NCBI GenBank assembly: GCA_017561885.1
Contig: JAFZBF010000008.1
Location: 16,131-80,130, forward strand
Direction of reading: 5' to 3'
Source of the DNA: Bacteroidales bacterium
GTDB taxonomy: Bacteria; Bacteroidota; Bacteroidia; Bacteroidales; UBA932
Length of the DNA: 64,000 nt
Shown here: positions 26,175 to 34,773 of the stretch, one piece after another
How positions within the stretch are numbered: position 1 is the stretch's first letter
Layout: each line of letters begins with the position of its first letter
Notes under the pieces: model-generated
Database searches by the model: none
The model's input: only the letters and a program-made list of their open reading frames with translations
What the model was told of the DNA's origin: nothing
Translations under genes and position numbers: made by a program

Positions 26175-27611
26175 ATGCGTACCATTTCATTCTTTGCGGC
26201 GGTTATTATGGCCGTTGCGCTTGTCGGATGCAAACCGGCGAATCCAGTTCTTGAAATAGAGGGAGGTAAGATCCAGGGGGTCGAATCTTCTGTCAAGGGA
26301 GTATATATCTACAAGGGTATTCCTTTTGCGGCGCCGCCTGTAGGGGACCTGCGCTGGAAGGAACCTCAGCCTGTAGTGCCTTGGGACGGTGTAAAGATTG
26401 CCGATACCTTCGGTCCCGGAGCGATGCAGGCAAAACACGACTCCAGCAATCCCTGGACCAGCGAATTCTACTGGGAAGATCCAGAGTTCAGCGAGGACTG
26501 CCTGTATCTGAATGTGTGGACGCCTGCTCCGGGCAAGCCCGACAAGAAGCTGCCCGTGGCTATGTGGATCCATGGCGGAGCCTACACCGGAGGCTGGGGC
26601 TATGAGCCTGAGTTCGACGGCAAGGTATGGGCCGAAAAGGGTGTAGTTCTGGTTACAATCAATTATAGGCTCGGCATCTTCGGTTTTATGAACCATCCGC
26701 TTCTGGTGGAGGAGAGCCCGCACCACGTTTCCGGCAATTACGGCATCCTTGACCAGATTGCCGCACTGAAATGGATATATGCCAACATCGCGCAGTTCGG
26801 CGGTGATCCGGAGAACATCACCATCTTCGGACAGAGCGCAGGCGCAGGCAGCGTCAAGACTCTCGTAGCTTCGCCGCTTACCGGCAACCTCATCAAGAAG
26901 GCAATCATCCAGAGCGGTGGCGGAGTGAACGTACGTCCTGCAGGAGCGCCTGCTGCCACACAGCCCACAGTTTCCCAGATGATTCTCCTTGGTGAAGCCT
27001 ACAAGGCCGGTCTCGACTGGGCCGGTTATGACACTCTGGAGAAGATGCGCGCTGCTTCGGCCGCAGAACTGATGGCACTTCCTGCACGCTATACCGCAGA
27101 GACCGGCATCAATGTCCGTCTGTCTACATCTCCCGTCATAGACGGATATGTTTCGTCAGAAAGTTTCGACACTGCTGCATTGGAAGGCAGGATCAAGGAC
27201 ATCCCCTATATGATTGGCTACACGCGCGACGATATGGGCAATCCCGAGGAGGGCGTACGCCGTTTCTGCGAACTCCGCAGCGCTGCAGGCAAGCCTGTCT
27301 ATGCCTACCAGTTCGCCCACGCCCTTCCGGACGATGAGGCGGGTTCGCACGATATGAAGGGCGCGTTCCACTCTTCAGAACTATGGTATATGTTCAAGTC
27401 GCTGGACCGCGGCGACAGGCCGTTCACCAAGGCCGACTGGGAACTGGCAGAACACGTAGTCAGCTGCTGGACCAATTTCGCAAAGACCGGAGACCCGGGT
27501 CTGGGCTGGAAGGCTTATACTCCGTCCGCACCCGACTTTATGGTATTCGACCTGAGTGCCGACGGCACAAAGGACGCTTCCGCAATGGGCGCTCCGCTGA
27601 AGCGGGAGTAG
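26175..27611 (+). CDS. Type B carboxylesterase, lipoprotein
   Basis: Serine esterase of 478 residues in the alpha/beta-hydrolase fold (para-nitrobenzyl esterase/cholinesterase family). Lipobox VGC (Cys19). Seen: VYIYKGIPFAAPPVGDLRWKEPQPV, SEDCLYLNVWTP, the oxyanion segment WIHGGAYTGGW, the nucleophile elbow ENITIFGQSAGAGSV (Ser221) and a C-terminal GAFHSSELWYMF with the catalytic His. The natural substrate is unknown; in gut Bacteroidota such enzymes often remove acyl groups from glycans. It stands alone between two blocks of palindromic non-coding DNA. Confidence 0.92.
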   Translation: MRTISFFAAVIMAVALVGCKPANPVLEIEGGKIQGVESSVKGVYIYKGIPFAAPPVGDLRWKEPQPVVPWDGVKIADTFGPGAMQAKHDSSNPWTSEFYWEDPEFSEDCLYLNVWTPAPGKPDKKLPVAMWIHGGAYTGGWGYEPEFDGKVWAEKGVVLVTINYRLGIFGFMNHPLLVEESPHHVSGNYGILDQIAALKWIYANIAQFGGDPENITIFGQSAGAGSVKTLVASPLTGNLIKKAIIQSGGGVNVRPAGAPAATQPTVSQMILLGEAYKAGLDWAGYDTLEKMRAASAAELMALPARYTAETGINVRLSTSPVIDGYVSSESFDTAALEGRIKDIPYMIGYTRDDMGNPEEGVRRFCELRSAAGKPVYAYQFAHALPDDEAGSHDMKGAFHSSELWYMFKSLDRGDRPFTKADWELAEHVVSCWTNFAKTGDPGLGWKAYTPSAPDFMVFDLSADGTKDASAMGAPLKRE

Positions 27612-27861
27612 GCCTTGAACCCGAAATTCACAAAGCAGGCTATACTGCCCTGGGAGCACTTGGCGGGCGGGAGCATCTGCTTTGTGCGCCAAAATTGCCG
27701 CAGAAAGCAGGTCGCACCACCTTGGAGGCATCTCTACGAGGAGGTCATCTGCTTTGTGAATTTTGGGTTGGTGTAAGTGAGGGTGTAAATGAAGGAGTGG
27801 CAAAAGGACTCTTTGCCCCTTCGGCTTCGCTCAGGGCTGAAGGCTCAGGATGAAACAAGAG
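27612..27861. other. Non-coding gap after the esterase, rich in palindromes
   Basis: 250 bp between the convergent esterase and PII-like genes. Most of the left part is the tandem palindrome listed separately; the right part has a short repeat-rich stretch (CCCTTCGGCTTCGCTCAGGGCTGAAGG region, about 27817-27843). No clear intrinsic terminator with a T tract was seen. Confidence 0.55.
27619..27769. repeat. Tandem pair of related palindromes (REP-like)
   Basis: The outer arms AACCCGAAATTCACAAAGCAG (27619-27639) and CTGCTTTGTGAATTTTGGGTT (27749-27769) are complementary at 20 of 21 positions. A second copy of CTGCTTTGTG lies at 27677-27686, and a diverged copy of the left arm (CCAAAATTGCCGCAGAAAGCAG) at 27689-27710. 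The block can therefore fold as two adjacent hairpins or as one large one, as in paired REP elements. Confidence 0.7.
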
Positions 27862-28155
27862 CTACACCATCTGCTCGATGTTCCAGACGAAGGCGCGGAC
27901 GCCGACGGCCTTGTTGCGGTTGTCGAGCTTGCGGACAGTCTGCAGGAGTTCGTCGACACGGTCATCTTCCACGACAACCATCACCGCCGAATTCATTTCG
28001 GGCCAGGTGTGCGTGCCGCGACGAGGTTCGCCTGTCTTGGAACCGCGGCCCTGCACCTGCTCGAAAAGAGTGAAACCAGATATCTTGAGCTCGTCGAGCA
28101 TATATTCCACACGCTCGGTATTAGCCTGGTTGAACACGATAAAAACACTCTTCAT
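27862..28155 (-). CDS. PII-like small protein in the efflux operon
   Basis: 97 residues: KSVFIVFNQANTERVEYMLDELKISGFTLFEQVQGRGSK..., then a loop (TGEPRRGTHTWPEM) and NSAVMVVVEDDRVDELLQTVRKLD. The beta-alpha-beta-beta-alpha-beta order with a long central loop resembles the PII/GlnB superfamily, which binds small ligands and controls transporters and enzymes. It lacks the exact T-loop and B-loop signatures of GlnB, so the ligand is unknown. It lies 3 bp after the RND pump gene and is the last gene of that operon. Confidence 0.65.
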   Translation of the reverse strand: MKSVFIVFNQANTERVEYMLDELKISGFTLFEQVQGRGSKTGEPRRGTHTWPEMNSAVMVVVEDDRVDELLQTVRKLDNRNKAVGVRAFVWNIEQMV

Positions 28156-28158
28156 ATC

Positions 28159-31100
28159 CTATTCCTCCTCCTTGTCATCAGGTGAAAGTTGCATAAAGAT
28201 GAAATTGCGACGGTTACGCTCCTGCTTGTTGCGGTCACTGTTCTTGCTCAGAACCGCATAGAATACAGGCACCACGATCAGAGTCACGAAAGTCGAAACC
28301 AGCAGACCGCCGATAACCACGATACCCAGAGGATGCCACATCTCGCTGCCCTCGCCACGGCTCAACGCCATAGGAAGCATACCGAGAATCGTCGTGAGAG
28401 CCGTCATCATCACAGGACGCAGACGAGAACGGCCAGACAGTGCGATAGCCTCAGAAAGCTCATATCCGCGGTCGCGCATCAAGTTGATGTAGTCCACCAG
28501 CACGATACCGTTCTTCACAACGATACCGATCAGCATCACCACTCCCAACGCCGCAATCATATCAAGTGTAGTTCCCGTTATCCAGAGCGCCAGGATCACA
28601 CCCGTGATGGCGAACGGTATCGCCAGCAGGATGATCGCAGGCTTAGAGAACGACTCGAACTGAGAAGCCATCACCACATAAACAAGCAAGATGATCAGCA
28701 GCGCAAGCGCGATGATATTGCCGAACATTTCCTGCTGGTCCTCAAGGTCACCGCCGATAGCCATCGTGATACCCTCAGGAACAGTCACCTGGCTGATGAT
28801 ACCCTGCACCTGCTGGGCGACCTGGCCCAGAGAACTGTTGAACGGCATCACGCTCACCGTCAGATAGCGCTGCCGGCTCTTTCGGTCTATGGTAGGCGGA
28901 GCGAAGTACTCCTCGAGAGACGCTATCTCGCTGAGCTTGATGATCTTGCCGGTAGCCGTAGGTATAGACAGGTTGGAAATGTCGCTGAGAGAGTTGCGGT
29001 CATCCTCGCGAAGGCGCACTACGATGTTATACTCCTCGCCGTCCTCCTTGAGATATCCGGAAGCCAGACCGCCGACACGGTTACGCACATAGGTAGAGAC
29101 TGTAGCAGCGTTGAGGCCGAAAGACGAAGCCTTCTCCTTGTCGATGACAAGGTTCAGCTCAGGACGGTCCTTGTCGCGACTGATAGTCACGTCTCTCGCA
29201 GCCGGAACCTTCTCGACGATCAGGTTGCGGACCTGCTCGGCAAGCACGTTGGTCTCATCGAAACTGTATCCATAAATCTCCACATCGACGGTAGAACCTC
29301 CGCCACCGCCCATACCTCCCTGAGAGGTAACGCGCGAGCGGACAATCTCGGGATAATTCGCCAGTTCCTGACGCACCACTTCCGCAATCTCTTCGATGGT
29401 GCGTGTCCTCTCGTATTTCTTGGTGCAGACAACCGTCATCTGGATGGAATTGTTCGTAGTAGACGAGAATATCGCACTCGTACCCGACTCGTCTGTGCTT
29501 CCCGCAGAAGTTGAAATCATCCTGACCTCAGGAACCAGTTCCTGAATCCTTCTCTCGATCGCACGGGCAGTCTTCAGAGTCTGCTCGATACGCGTACCGT
29601 TCTGAAGTTCGATAGTCGCACGGACACGGCCGTTGTCAGAATTCGGCATAAAGTCGGTACCGATCTGTCCGGTGCAGGCAGGAATCAGGGATGCGGCAAA
29701 CAATCCGGCAAAGCCCAGAAGCGTCAGCGCCTTGTGACGCAGGCACACGCGCAGAGCGTTGGAATACCAGCCGTCGATCGCATCGAGGGCACGGCCCACA
29801 GTCTTTTCGAACAGAGTCTTTTTCTCAGATATTTCCTTGATATGTCCCGTCTCGTCAATCTCGACCTTCTTGGCCTTGAGCAGCTGAGAGCAGAGCATAG
29901 GAGTAAGCGAGATGGCCACCACGGTCGAGGTGCAGACCACTATCGTGACAATCCATCCCAGCTCCTTGAAGAGGATGCCCGCCATTCCGGTGAGCATAGT
30001 CAGCGGAACGAACACAGCCACGATTACGAGAGTGGTCGCGATAACTGACACCCACACCTCGTTGGTCGCATAGATAGCAGCCTCGCGAGGGCTGGAACCT
30101 CTGTCTATATGTTTCGAAATGTTTTCAAGCACCACGATAGCATCATCCACCACCATACCGATTGCAACCGTCAACGAGCAGAGCGAGATGATGTTCAGCG
30201 AACTGCCGGTCAGCGCCAGATAGATGAACGCCACGATAAGCGCGATGGGGATGGTCAGGCCGATGATGAAGGTAGCCCTCCATTTGCCCAGGAAGATGAA
30301 CACCACCAGCACTACGAACAGCAGCGCATAGAGAATGGACTTCTCCAGCGAAGTGATGGAGTTCTGGATTTCTTCCGATGAATCGTACACCACGTCGATG
30401 TTGATGTCGGAAGGCAGGTTTCTCTTCAGCCTGTTCATCGTCCTGTTCACATCACGGCAGATCTGCACCGTATTGGCACCTGTCTGCTTGGTGATCATCA
30501 TCGTCACGGCGTCCGAACCGTTCACTTTCGAATCAAGGGTGAGGTCCTTGATAGTGTCACGTACTGCGGCGATATCCTTCACGAAAACTTTCGCTCCCGC
30601 AGGAGTCGTCGTCACCACCACGTTCGCAATCTCGTCGCTCTCCACATATTCACTGCGCACCTCGAGATTATACTGTTCCTTGTCCATCTTGATGAGGCCG
30701 GAAGACAGGTTGAGGTTGTTGGAGGTAATCGCAGAGCTAACAGTCTCCAGAGGAATGCCGAAAGCGTCAAGCTTGTTCTGGTCGATGTCAACGTATACAT
30801 AGCGGTCGGGAGCACCCATCACCGAAATATTGCCGATACCGTCCACGCGGTTCAACTGCGGAACCACGTCGTCGTTGAGAATCTTCTCAAGGCCGGAGTA
30901 ACTCTCCCTGGCGGTAACCGCATATTCTATGATAGGCATAGCGCTCGAGCTGAACTTGAACAGATAGGGATTGGTACAGCCGCTCGGCAGCGCATCCTTG
31001 AGCATATCCACGAATGAACGCACATCGTTCATCACCTCGTCGATGTCGGTACCCCATTCGAGCTCCAGCATCACCATCGACATATTGTCCCTCGAAGTCG

Positions 31101-31344
31101 AAGTCATCTCCTTGAGGTGATCCACGGAGTTGAGGCTGTTCTCCACCAGCCTTGTCACGTTGGTCTCTATCTCGGACGCACTGGCGCCGGGATAGGTGGT
31201 CATCACCGTGATATAAGGCGGATCCATCTCCGGGAACTGATCGATAGGCAGCTGCCGGAACGCATATAAGCCCAGCACTATGACGGCCACGAAAACCAGC
31301 AGCGTAGTTACGGGCTTGTCTATCGCTTTCTTATAGATGCTCAT
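28159..31344 (-). CDS. RND efflux pump, inner-membrane subunit (AcrB/MexB type)
   Basis: Proton-driven exporter of 1061 residues with 12 membrane helices and two large periplasmic loops. Seen: an N-terminal IDKPVTTLLVFVAVIVLGLYAFRQLPIDQFPEMDPPYITVMTTYPGASASEIE, the TM4 proton-relay motif VAIGMVVDDAIVVLENI with its Asp pair, and the repeat near the C-terminus (GVVMLIGIVVKNGIVLVDYINLMRDRG). The hydrophobe-exporter (HAE1) subfamily fits better than metal exporters, since metal-site residues are not evident. The ATG overlaps the adaptor stop by 1 bp (TAATG). Substrates cannot be read from sequence. Confidence 0.95.
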   Translation of the reverse strand: MSIYKKAIDKPVTTLLVFVAVIVLGLYAFRQLPIDQFPEMDPPYITVMTTYPGASASEIETNVTRLVENSLNSVDHLKEMTSTSRDNMSMVMLELEWGTDIDEVMNDVRSFVDMLKDALPSGCTNPYLFKFSSSAMPIIEYAVTARESYSGLEKILNDDVVPQLNRVDGIGNISVMGAPDRYVYVDIDQNKLDAFGIPLETVSSAITSNNLNLSSGLIKMDKEQYNLEVRSEYVESDEIANVVVTTTPAGAKVFVKDIAAVRDTIKDLTLDSKVNGSDAVTMMITKQTGANTVQICRDVNRTMNRLKRNLPSDINIDVVYDSSEEIQNSITSLEKSILYALLFVVLVVFIFLGKWRATFIIGLTIPIALIVAFIYLALTGSSLNIISLCSLTVAIGMVVDDAIVVLENISKHIDRGSSPREAAIYATNEVWVSVIATTLVIVAVFVPLTMLTGMAGILFKELGWIVTIVVCTSTVVAISLTPMLCSQLLKAKKVEIDETGHIKEISEKKTLFEKTVGRALDAIDGWYSNALRVCLRHKALTLLGFAGLFAASLIPACTGQIGTDFMPNSDNGRVRATIELQNGTRIEQTLKTARAIERRIQELVPEVRMISTSAGSTDESGTSAIFSSTTNNSIQMTVVCTKKYERTRTIEEIAEVVRQELANYPEIVRSRVTSQGGMGGGGGSTVDVEIYGYSFDETNVLAEQVRNLIVEKVPAARDVTISRDKDRPELNLVIDKEKASSFGLNAATVSTYVRNRVGGLASGYLKEDGEEYNIVVRLREDDRNSLSDISNLSIPTATGKIIKLSEIASLEEYFAPPTIDRKSRQRYLTVSVMPFNSSLGQVAQQVQGIISQVTVPEGITMAIGGDLEDQQEMFGNIIALALLIILLVYVVMASQFESFSKPAIILLAIPFAITGVILALWITGTTLDMIAALGVVMLIGIVVKNGIVLVDYINLMRDRGYELSEAIALSGRSRLRPVMMTALTTILGMLPMALSRGEGSEMWHPLGIVVIGGLLVSTFVTLIVVPVFYAVLSKNSDRNKQERNRRNFIFMQLSPDDKEEE

Positions 31345-32351
31345 TACCTGTTGATTTTAAGTTTAATGCCGTCCACAAGCTTCTCGGCTCCTGTAACTAC
31401 CACCTCGTCGCCGGGATTGATTTCATCGCTGATGACCTCGATCCTGTCGTCATACCTCTCTCCCAGCCTGACGAACACCCTGCGTGCTACTCCGTTGTCG
31501 TTGACGTAGATATATCTCTCGTTCGAACCGGTAAGTTTCTGAACGCTCTGGTAAGGAATCAGCGTAGCCTCAGCCTGGCCGAGGGCCAGCTTGGTGTAGG
31601 CATACATACCGGGACGGAGACGCTCGCCGCTGTTGGGAATACGGACCCTGACCTGGAAGGTATGTGAAGACGGATCGATCGTAGGATATACGATATCGAT
31701 TGTTGCCGGGAAGACTTCGCCCGGATAGATGTCGCAGATGATATCCACATTCATACCCTTGTGGACAAGAGGATAATATGATTCGGGAACGTTCACCAGA
31801 GCCTTGAGCACGCTGATCTGGGTGAGAGTCAGGATTGCCTGGCCGCTGTAGAGCTCGCCGTCCTCATAATTCTTGGCAGATATCACGCCGGGGAACTTAG
31901 CCTTCACATAGGTGTTCTCCTCGAGGAATCTCAGGCTCTCGGCAGTCTGGTCGAAACTCAGCTTTGTCTGGTCATAGGTCTGCTGCGAAACCGCACCTGT
32001 AGCCACCAGAGCTTCCATACGGGCAAGCTCCTGCTGCAGGTTTGCATATGTCAGTTTCGTAGTATTGTACTGGTTCTGGTCCATCCTCACAAGGTTGGAG
32101 CCTGTGGCAACCCTCGTTCCTACTTCTGTATAAATATGTTCTATGCGGCCTGTCACCGAAGGCGCGATGTCCATCTTCTGAAAGCCTTCGAGCGTTGTCG
32201 ACAGGGACAGCACCCTTTCGATGGTAGACTGGGCCAGAGGGGCCACCTCGACAAGTTCTTCACGCGGCAGTTCTTCCATCTGGGGCTTGAACTTGCAGCC
32301 AGTCAGTGCCACAAGCGCACAGAGCAGGAACAGAGATACTTTCTTCATCAT
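31344..32351 (-). CDS. RND efflux periplasmic adaptor (AcrA type), lipoprotein
   Basis: Membrane fusion protein of 335 residues that joins the inner-membrane pump to the outer-membrane channel. Lipobox LTGC. Order of parts: barrel-sandwich half (GFQKMDIAPSVTGRIEHIYTEVGTRVATGSNLVRMD), a short helical hairpin (TYANLQQELARMEALVATGAVSQQTYDQTKLSFDQTAESLRFLEEN), the second lipoyl half (KAKFPGVISAKNYEDGELYSG), a beta barrel and a membrane-proximal domain. The hairpin is short. It sits between the tolC-like and acrB-like genes with a 10-bp and a -1-bp spacing. Confidence 0.94.
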   Translation of the reverse strand: MMKKVSLFLLCALVALTGCKFKPQMEELPREELVEVAPLAQSTIERVLSLSTTLEGFQKMDIAPSVTGRIEHIYTEVGTRVATGSNLVRMDQNQYNTTKLTYANLQQELARMEALVATGAVSQQTYDQTKLSFDQTAESLRFLEENTYVKAKFPGVISAKNYEDGELYSGQAILTLTQISVLKALVNVPESYYPLVHKGMNVDIICDIYPGEVFPATIDIVYPTIDPSSHTFQVRVRIPNSGERLRPGMYAYTKLALGQAEATLIPYQSVQKLTGSNERYIYVNDNGVARRVFVRLGERYDDRIEVISDEINPGDEVVVTGAEKLVDGIKLKINR

Positions 32352-32361
32352 TATATCGTAT

Positions 32362-33639
32362 TTAATTGTTCAACAGATTTTCGAGTTCTATCTGCGCATT
32401 CACGAATTCAAGGATGGCCTGTACATAGGAACTCTGGGAATTGATAAGAGTGGTGCTGGTATTCGTCATCTCCAGGGCGCTGGAATAGCCCTGCTGATAC
32501 TTGCGGGCGATATTGTCGAACACCCTCTTGTTGACCTCGACGGCCTGCTTCTGGTCCAGATAGCGCGCATAGGCGTTCTGCAGGTTGTAGCAGAGCTGAC
32601 GGTACTGTATCTGCAGGTTGTTCTCGGTCTCGGCAAGAGTGTTGAGCTGCTTCTGGTACGACATCTTGGCGCTCTGGATCTTCTTTGTGTTGGAGAAGCT
32701 CGAGAAGATCGGCACGTTCAGCATGATATTCATCGTGTTCGGAGGAGTCATATCCATACCGTCGCCGAAATTCACTTTCGCAGAATACTGATAAGCCAGG
32801 CTCACCGTCGGCGCGAGGCTCCACTTGTTGAGAGTCACCTGCTGGCGGGCCAGCTCCACATTCTTCTTGAGAAGCTGATAGTTGTAGTTGTTGTCGAGAT
32901 TGAACTGCTCATTCATAATCGCGAGGCCGGCGTCCACGTTGAGCAGATCGTCAAGCTGGTCGGTGAGTTCGATCCTCGTATCCGGGTCGAGGTCCATCTG
33001 TACCCTCAGGCTGTTATATATCATCTCAAGGCTGTTCTCGGCACTCTTGATGGCTGTCTTTGAAGAAGCCACCTGGACCATCAGCTGGTCGGCGCTCACC
33101 TGTTCGGAAGCGCCCACGTCCACTGACTGCTGCGAAAAGTCGTACAGTTTCTGGACTTCGTAGAGATTGTCCTTCAGCAGGTCGAGGGTCTGCTCCGCCA
33201 CGAGCGCCGAATAATAGAGTGTCTTCACCTGGCTGGCTACGGTCTGTTCGGTCTGCCGGGCGGTGATGTCGGACATCTGCCTGGATATCTTGCTGATCGC
33301 CACGTTCAGCACCTGCGCTCCACTCAGGGCGACTGAAGCAGTGACGCCCAGAGATGCGCTGCTGGGCAGGGCTATCGACATTCCGCCGAAATTCATCATA
33401 TAGCCGAACATATCATTGTATGTGCCGCTGGCGTTGACCTGCGGAAGCATGCTGGCTATCGCCTGCCATTTGCTTGCCTCAGCGATCTTGATGTCGATGG
33501 ATGCGTTTTCAAGAGTGCGGTTGCGCTCTACTGCCATCTGCTGGGCTTGTTCGAGGGAGAGGCGCAGCGGAGCTTCCTGGGCATTGAGTTGAAAGGCAGT
33601 CAGGGCGAAGAGCGTGACTGCAACTATAATTGATCTCAC
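32362..33639 (-). CDS. Outer-membrane efflux channel (TolC/OprM family)
   Basis: 425 residues with a signal peptide ending QLNA-Q and two OEP repeats rich in coiled-coil helices (LSLEQAQQMAVERNRTLENASIDIKIAEASKWQAIASMLPQVNASGTY; later LSLAYQYSAKVNFGDG and QIQYRQLCYNLQNAYARYLDQKQAVEVN). It forms the outer-membrane exit for the pump. I chose the GTG at 33639 (VRSIIVAVTLFALTAF) because the longer frame to 33714 begins upstream of the predicted promoter box at 33695-33702. First gene of the operon channel-adaptor-pump-PII-like. Confidence 0.9.
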   Translation of the reverse strand: MRSIIVAVTLFALTAFQLNAQEAPLRLSLEQAQQMAVERNRTLENASIDIKIAEASKWQAIASMLPQVNASGTYNDMFGYMMNFGGMSIALPSSASLGVTASVALSGAQVLNVAISKISRQMSDITARQTEQTVASQVKTLYYSALVAEQTLDLLKDNLYEVQKLYDFSQQSVDVGASEQVSADQLMVQVASSKTAIKSAENSLEMIYNSLRVQMDLDPDTRIELTDQLDDLLNVDAGLAIMNEQFNLDNNYNYQLLKKNVELARQQVTLNKWSLAPTVSLAYQYSAKVNFGDGMDMTPPNTMNIMLNVPIFSSFSNTKKIQSAKMSYQKQLNTLAETENNLQIQYRQLCYNLQNAYARYLDQKQAVEVNKRVFDNIARKYQQGYSSALEMTNTSTTLINSQSSYVQAILEFVNAQIELENLLNN

Positions 33640-33694
33640 GGATAAATGTTTTTTTTGCTTGAGGCACGGGGTTTGCACACCTGCACCAAAGGCG

Positions 33695-33724
33695 CAAAGA
33701 TAAGCAAAAATCATTCCTTGTAAA
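33695..33724 (-). promoter_or_regulatory. Promoter of the RND efflux operon
   Basis: On the minus strand, TTTA at 33721-33724, an 18-nt spacer and TATCTTTG at 33695-33702 fit the Bacteroidota promoter. It supports the GTG start at 33639. Confidence 0.55.
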
Positions 33725-33749
33725 GCATTACGGGGCCGATTTCAGTTAT

Positions 33750-33781
33750 TTTGTCTTAATGCAAAATAATTGCTACTTTCG
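33750..33781 (+). promoter_or_regulatory. Promoter of the thioredoxin operon
   Basis: TTTG at 33750-33753, a 20-nt spacer and TACTTTCG at 33774-33781 (one mismatch) precede the ATG at 33807 by 25 nt. Confidence 0.6.
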
Positions 33782-33806
33782 CACAACAATTAATGAGGCC
33801 GATATT

Positions 33807-34121
33807 ATGGAACTTAACATTTCTGATTCAAATTTCGAGGCCGTCCTCAGCGAAGGACTGCCTGTAATGGTTGATTTCTGGGCGCCCTGGTGCGGCCCGT
33901 GCAGAAGGGTTGCTCCCATCGTAGAAGAGCTTGCCGCCGAATACGAGGGCAAGATAAAGATATGCAAGTGCAATGTTGACGAGAATGACGGCATTCCCAT
34001 GAAATACTCAATCCGCAACATCCCCACTCTGCTCTTTTTCAAGAACGGCGAACTTGTCGACCGCCTTGTCGGCGCCGTTCCCAAACAGGATATTGAAGAC
34101 AAACTCAAATCATTGCTGTAA
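33807..34121 (+). CDS. trxA: Thioredoxin
   Basis: Cytoplasmic disulfide reductase of 104 residues with the active site WAPWCGPCRR (Cys29, Cys32; the canonical WCGPC), cis-Pro in RNIPTLLFFKNGE and a typical C-terminal VGAVPKQDIEDKLKSLL. The ATG at 33807 gives MELNISDSNFEAVL, as in relatives. No signal peptide, so cytoplasmic. The stop overlaps the start of the beta-barrel gene by 1 bp. Confidence 0.95.
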   Translation: MELNISDSNFEAVLSEGLPVMVDFWAPWCGPCRRVAPIVEELAAEYEGKIKICKCNVDENDGIPMKYSIRNIPTLLFFKNGELVDRLVGAVPKQDIEDKLKSLL

Positions 34122-34759
34122 TGAAAAGATTGATGATTTCACTTGCGGCCCTGATCGTATCAGCCGCTTGTTTCAATGCCGGCGCAGAAGGATTTCTCGT
34201 AAAGGGAGGTTTCAGCTATACACATCTTGACCTTACCCAGTCTGTTAAAGACCAGGCGAAGGCTCTTGGTGCAGACGTAAGGAATTACTCAGGTTTCCAC
34301 GCCGGAATCGGCTACCAGACTGAGAGCTTCGGCGGATTCACCCTGCAGCCGGAGTTTATGTTCCTCTCAAGGAAAGGCAGCAACTTCGGTGACAAAAGCT
34401 CATGGAGTATGAATTACCTGGAGCTTCCCGTCAACGTGCAGTGGGGTATCGACCTTGTCGCCCTGCGTCCGTTCGTACAGGCAAGCCCTTATGTAGGATA
34501 CAGCATACGCAACAGCATCAAAGCTCCCGAAGGCAATGTCAAAGGTTTTCTGGAGCACGTCAGGGAAGGCGCCAAAAGGTTCTCATACGGACTTGGCATC
34601 GGCGGTGGCGTGGAACTTATGCGCAAATTCCAGATAAGCGCCCAGTATGTATGGAACTTCGGACAGGTGCTGAACGCCCAGGAGTATATCAATAATGCTA
34701 CCAACGTATCACGCGACACTGCAGCCGGTCTCGAGCTTTCAATCGCCCTTATGTTCTGA
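34121..34759 (+). CDS. Outer-membrane beta-barrel protein (porin-like, OmpW/PorT-type size)
   Basis: 212 residues with a signal peptide (ends NAGA-E) and about eight amphipathic strands: FLVKGGFSYTHLDLT, SGFHAGIGYQTESF, GFTLQPEFMFLSRKG, SMNYLELPVNVQWGI, LRPFVQASPYVGYSI, RFSYGLGIGGGVEL, KFQISAQYVWNFGQVL and the closing LELSIALMF with terminal Phe. This fits the small outer-membrane beta-barrel group (OMP_b-brl_2, PorT-like). Function unknown. It overlaps trxA by 1 bp and is followed 14 bp later by a polyprenyl synthase. Confidence 0.85.
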   Translation: MKRLMISLAALIVSAACFNAGAEGFLVKGGFSYTHLDLTQSVKDQAKALGADVRNYSGFHAGIGYQTESFGGFTLQPEFMFLSRKGSNFGDKSSWSMNYLELPVNVQWGIDLVALRPFVQASPYVGYSIRNSIKAPEGNVKGFLEHVREGAKRFSYGLGIGGGVELMRKFQISAQYVWNFGQVLNAQEYINNATNVSRDTAAGLELSIALMF

Positions 34760-34773
34760 CGTTCCCTCCTCCT

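Noticed and set aside
28189..29514. 441-codon open frame on plus, opposite the RND pump gene
   Set aside because: The translation is rich in His, Arg and Gln with no domain, and the minus strand holds an intact AcrB-type gene with its operon partners. It is a shadow caused by codon bias.
33640..33714. N-terminal extension of the TolC-like channel to 33714
   Set aside because: The extension crosses a promoter match (33695-33702) and would put about 25 residues before a clear signal peptide.
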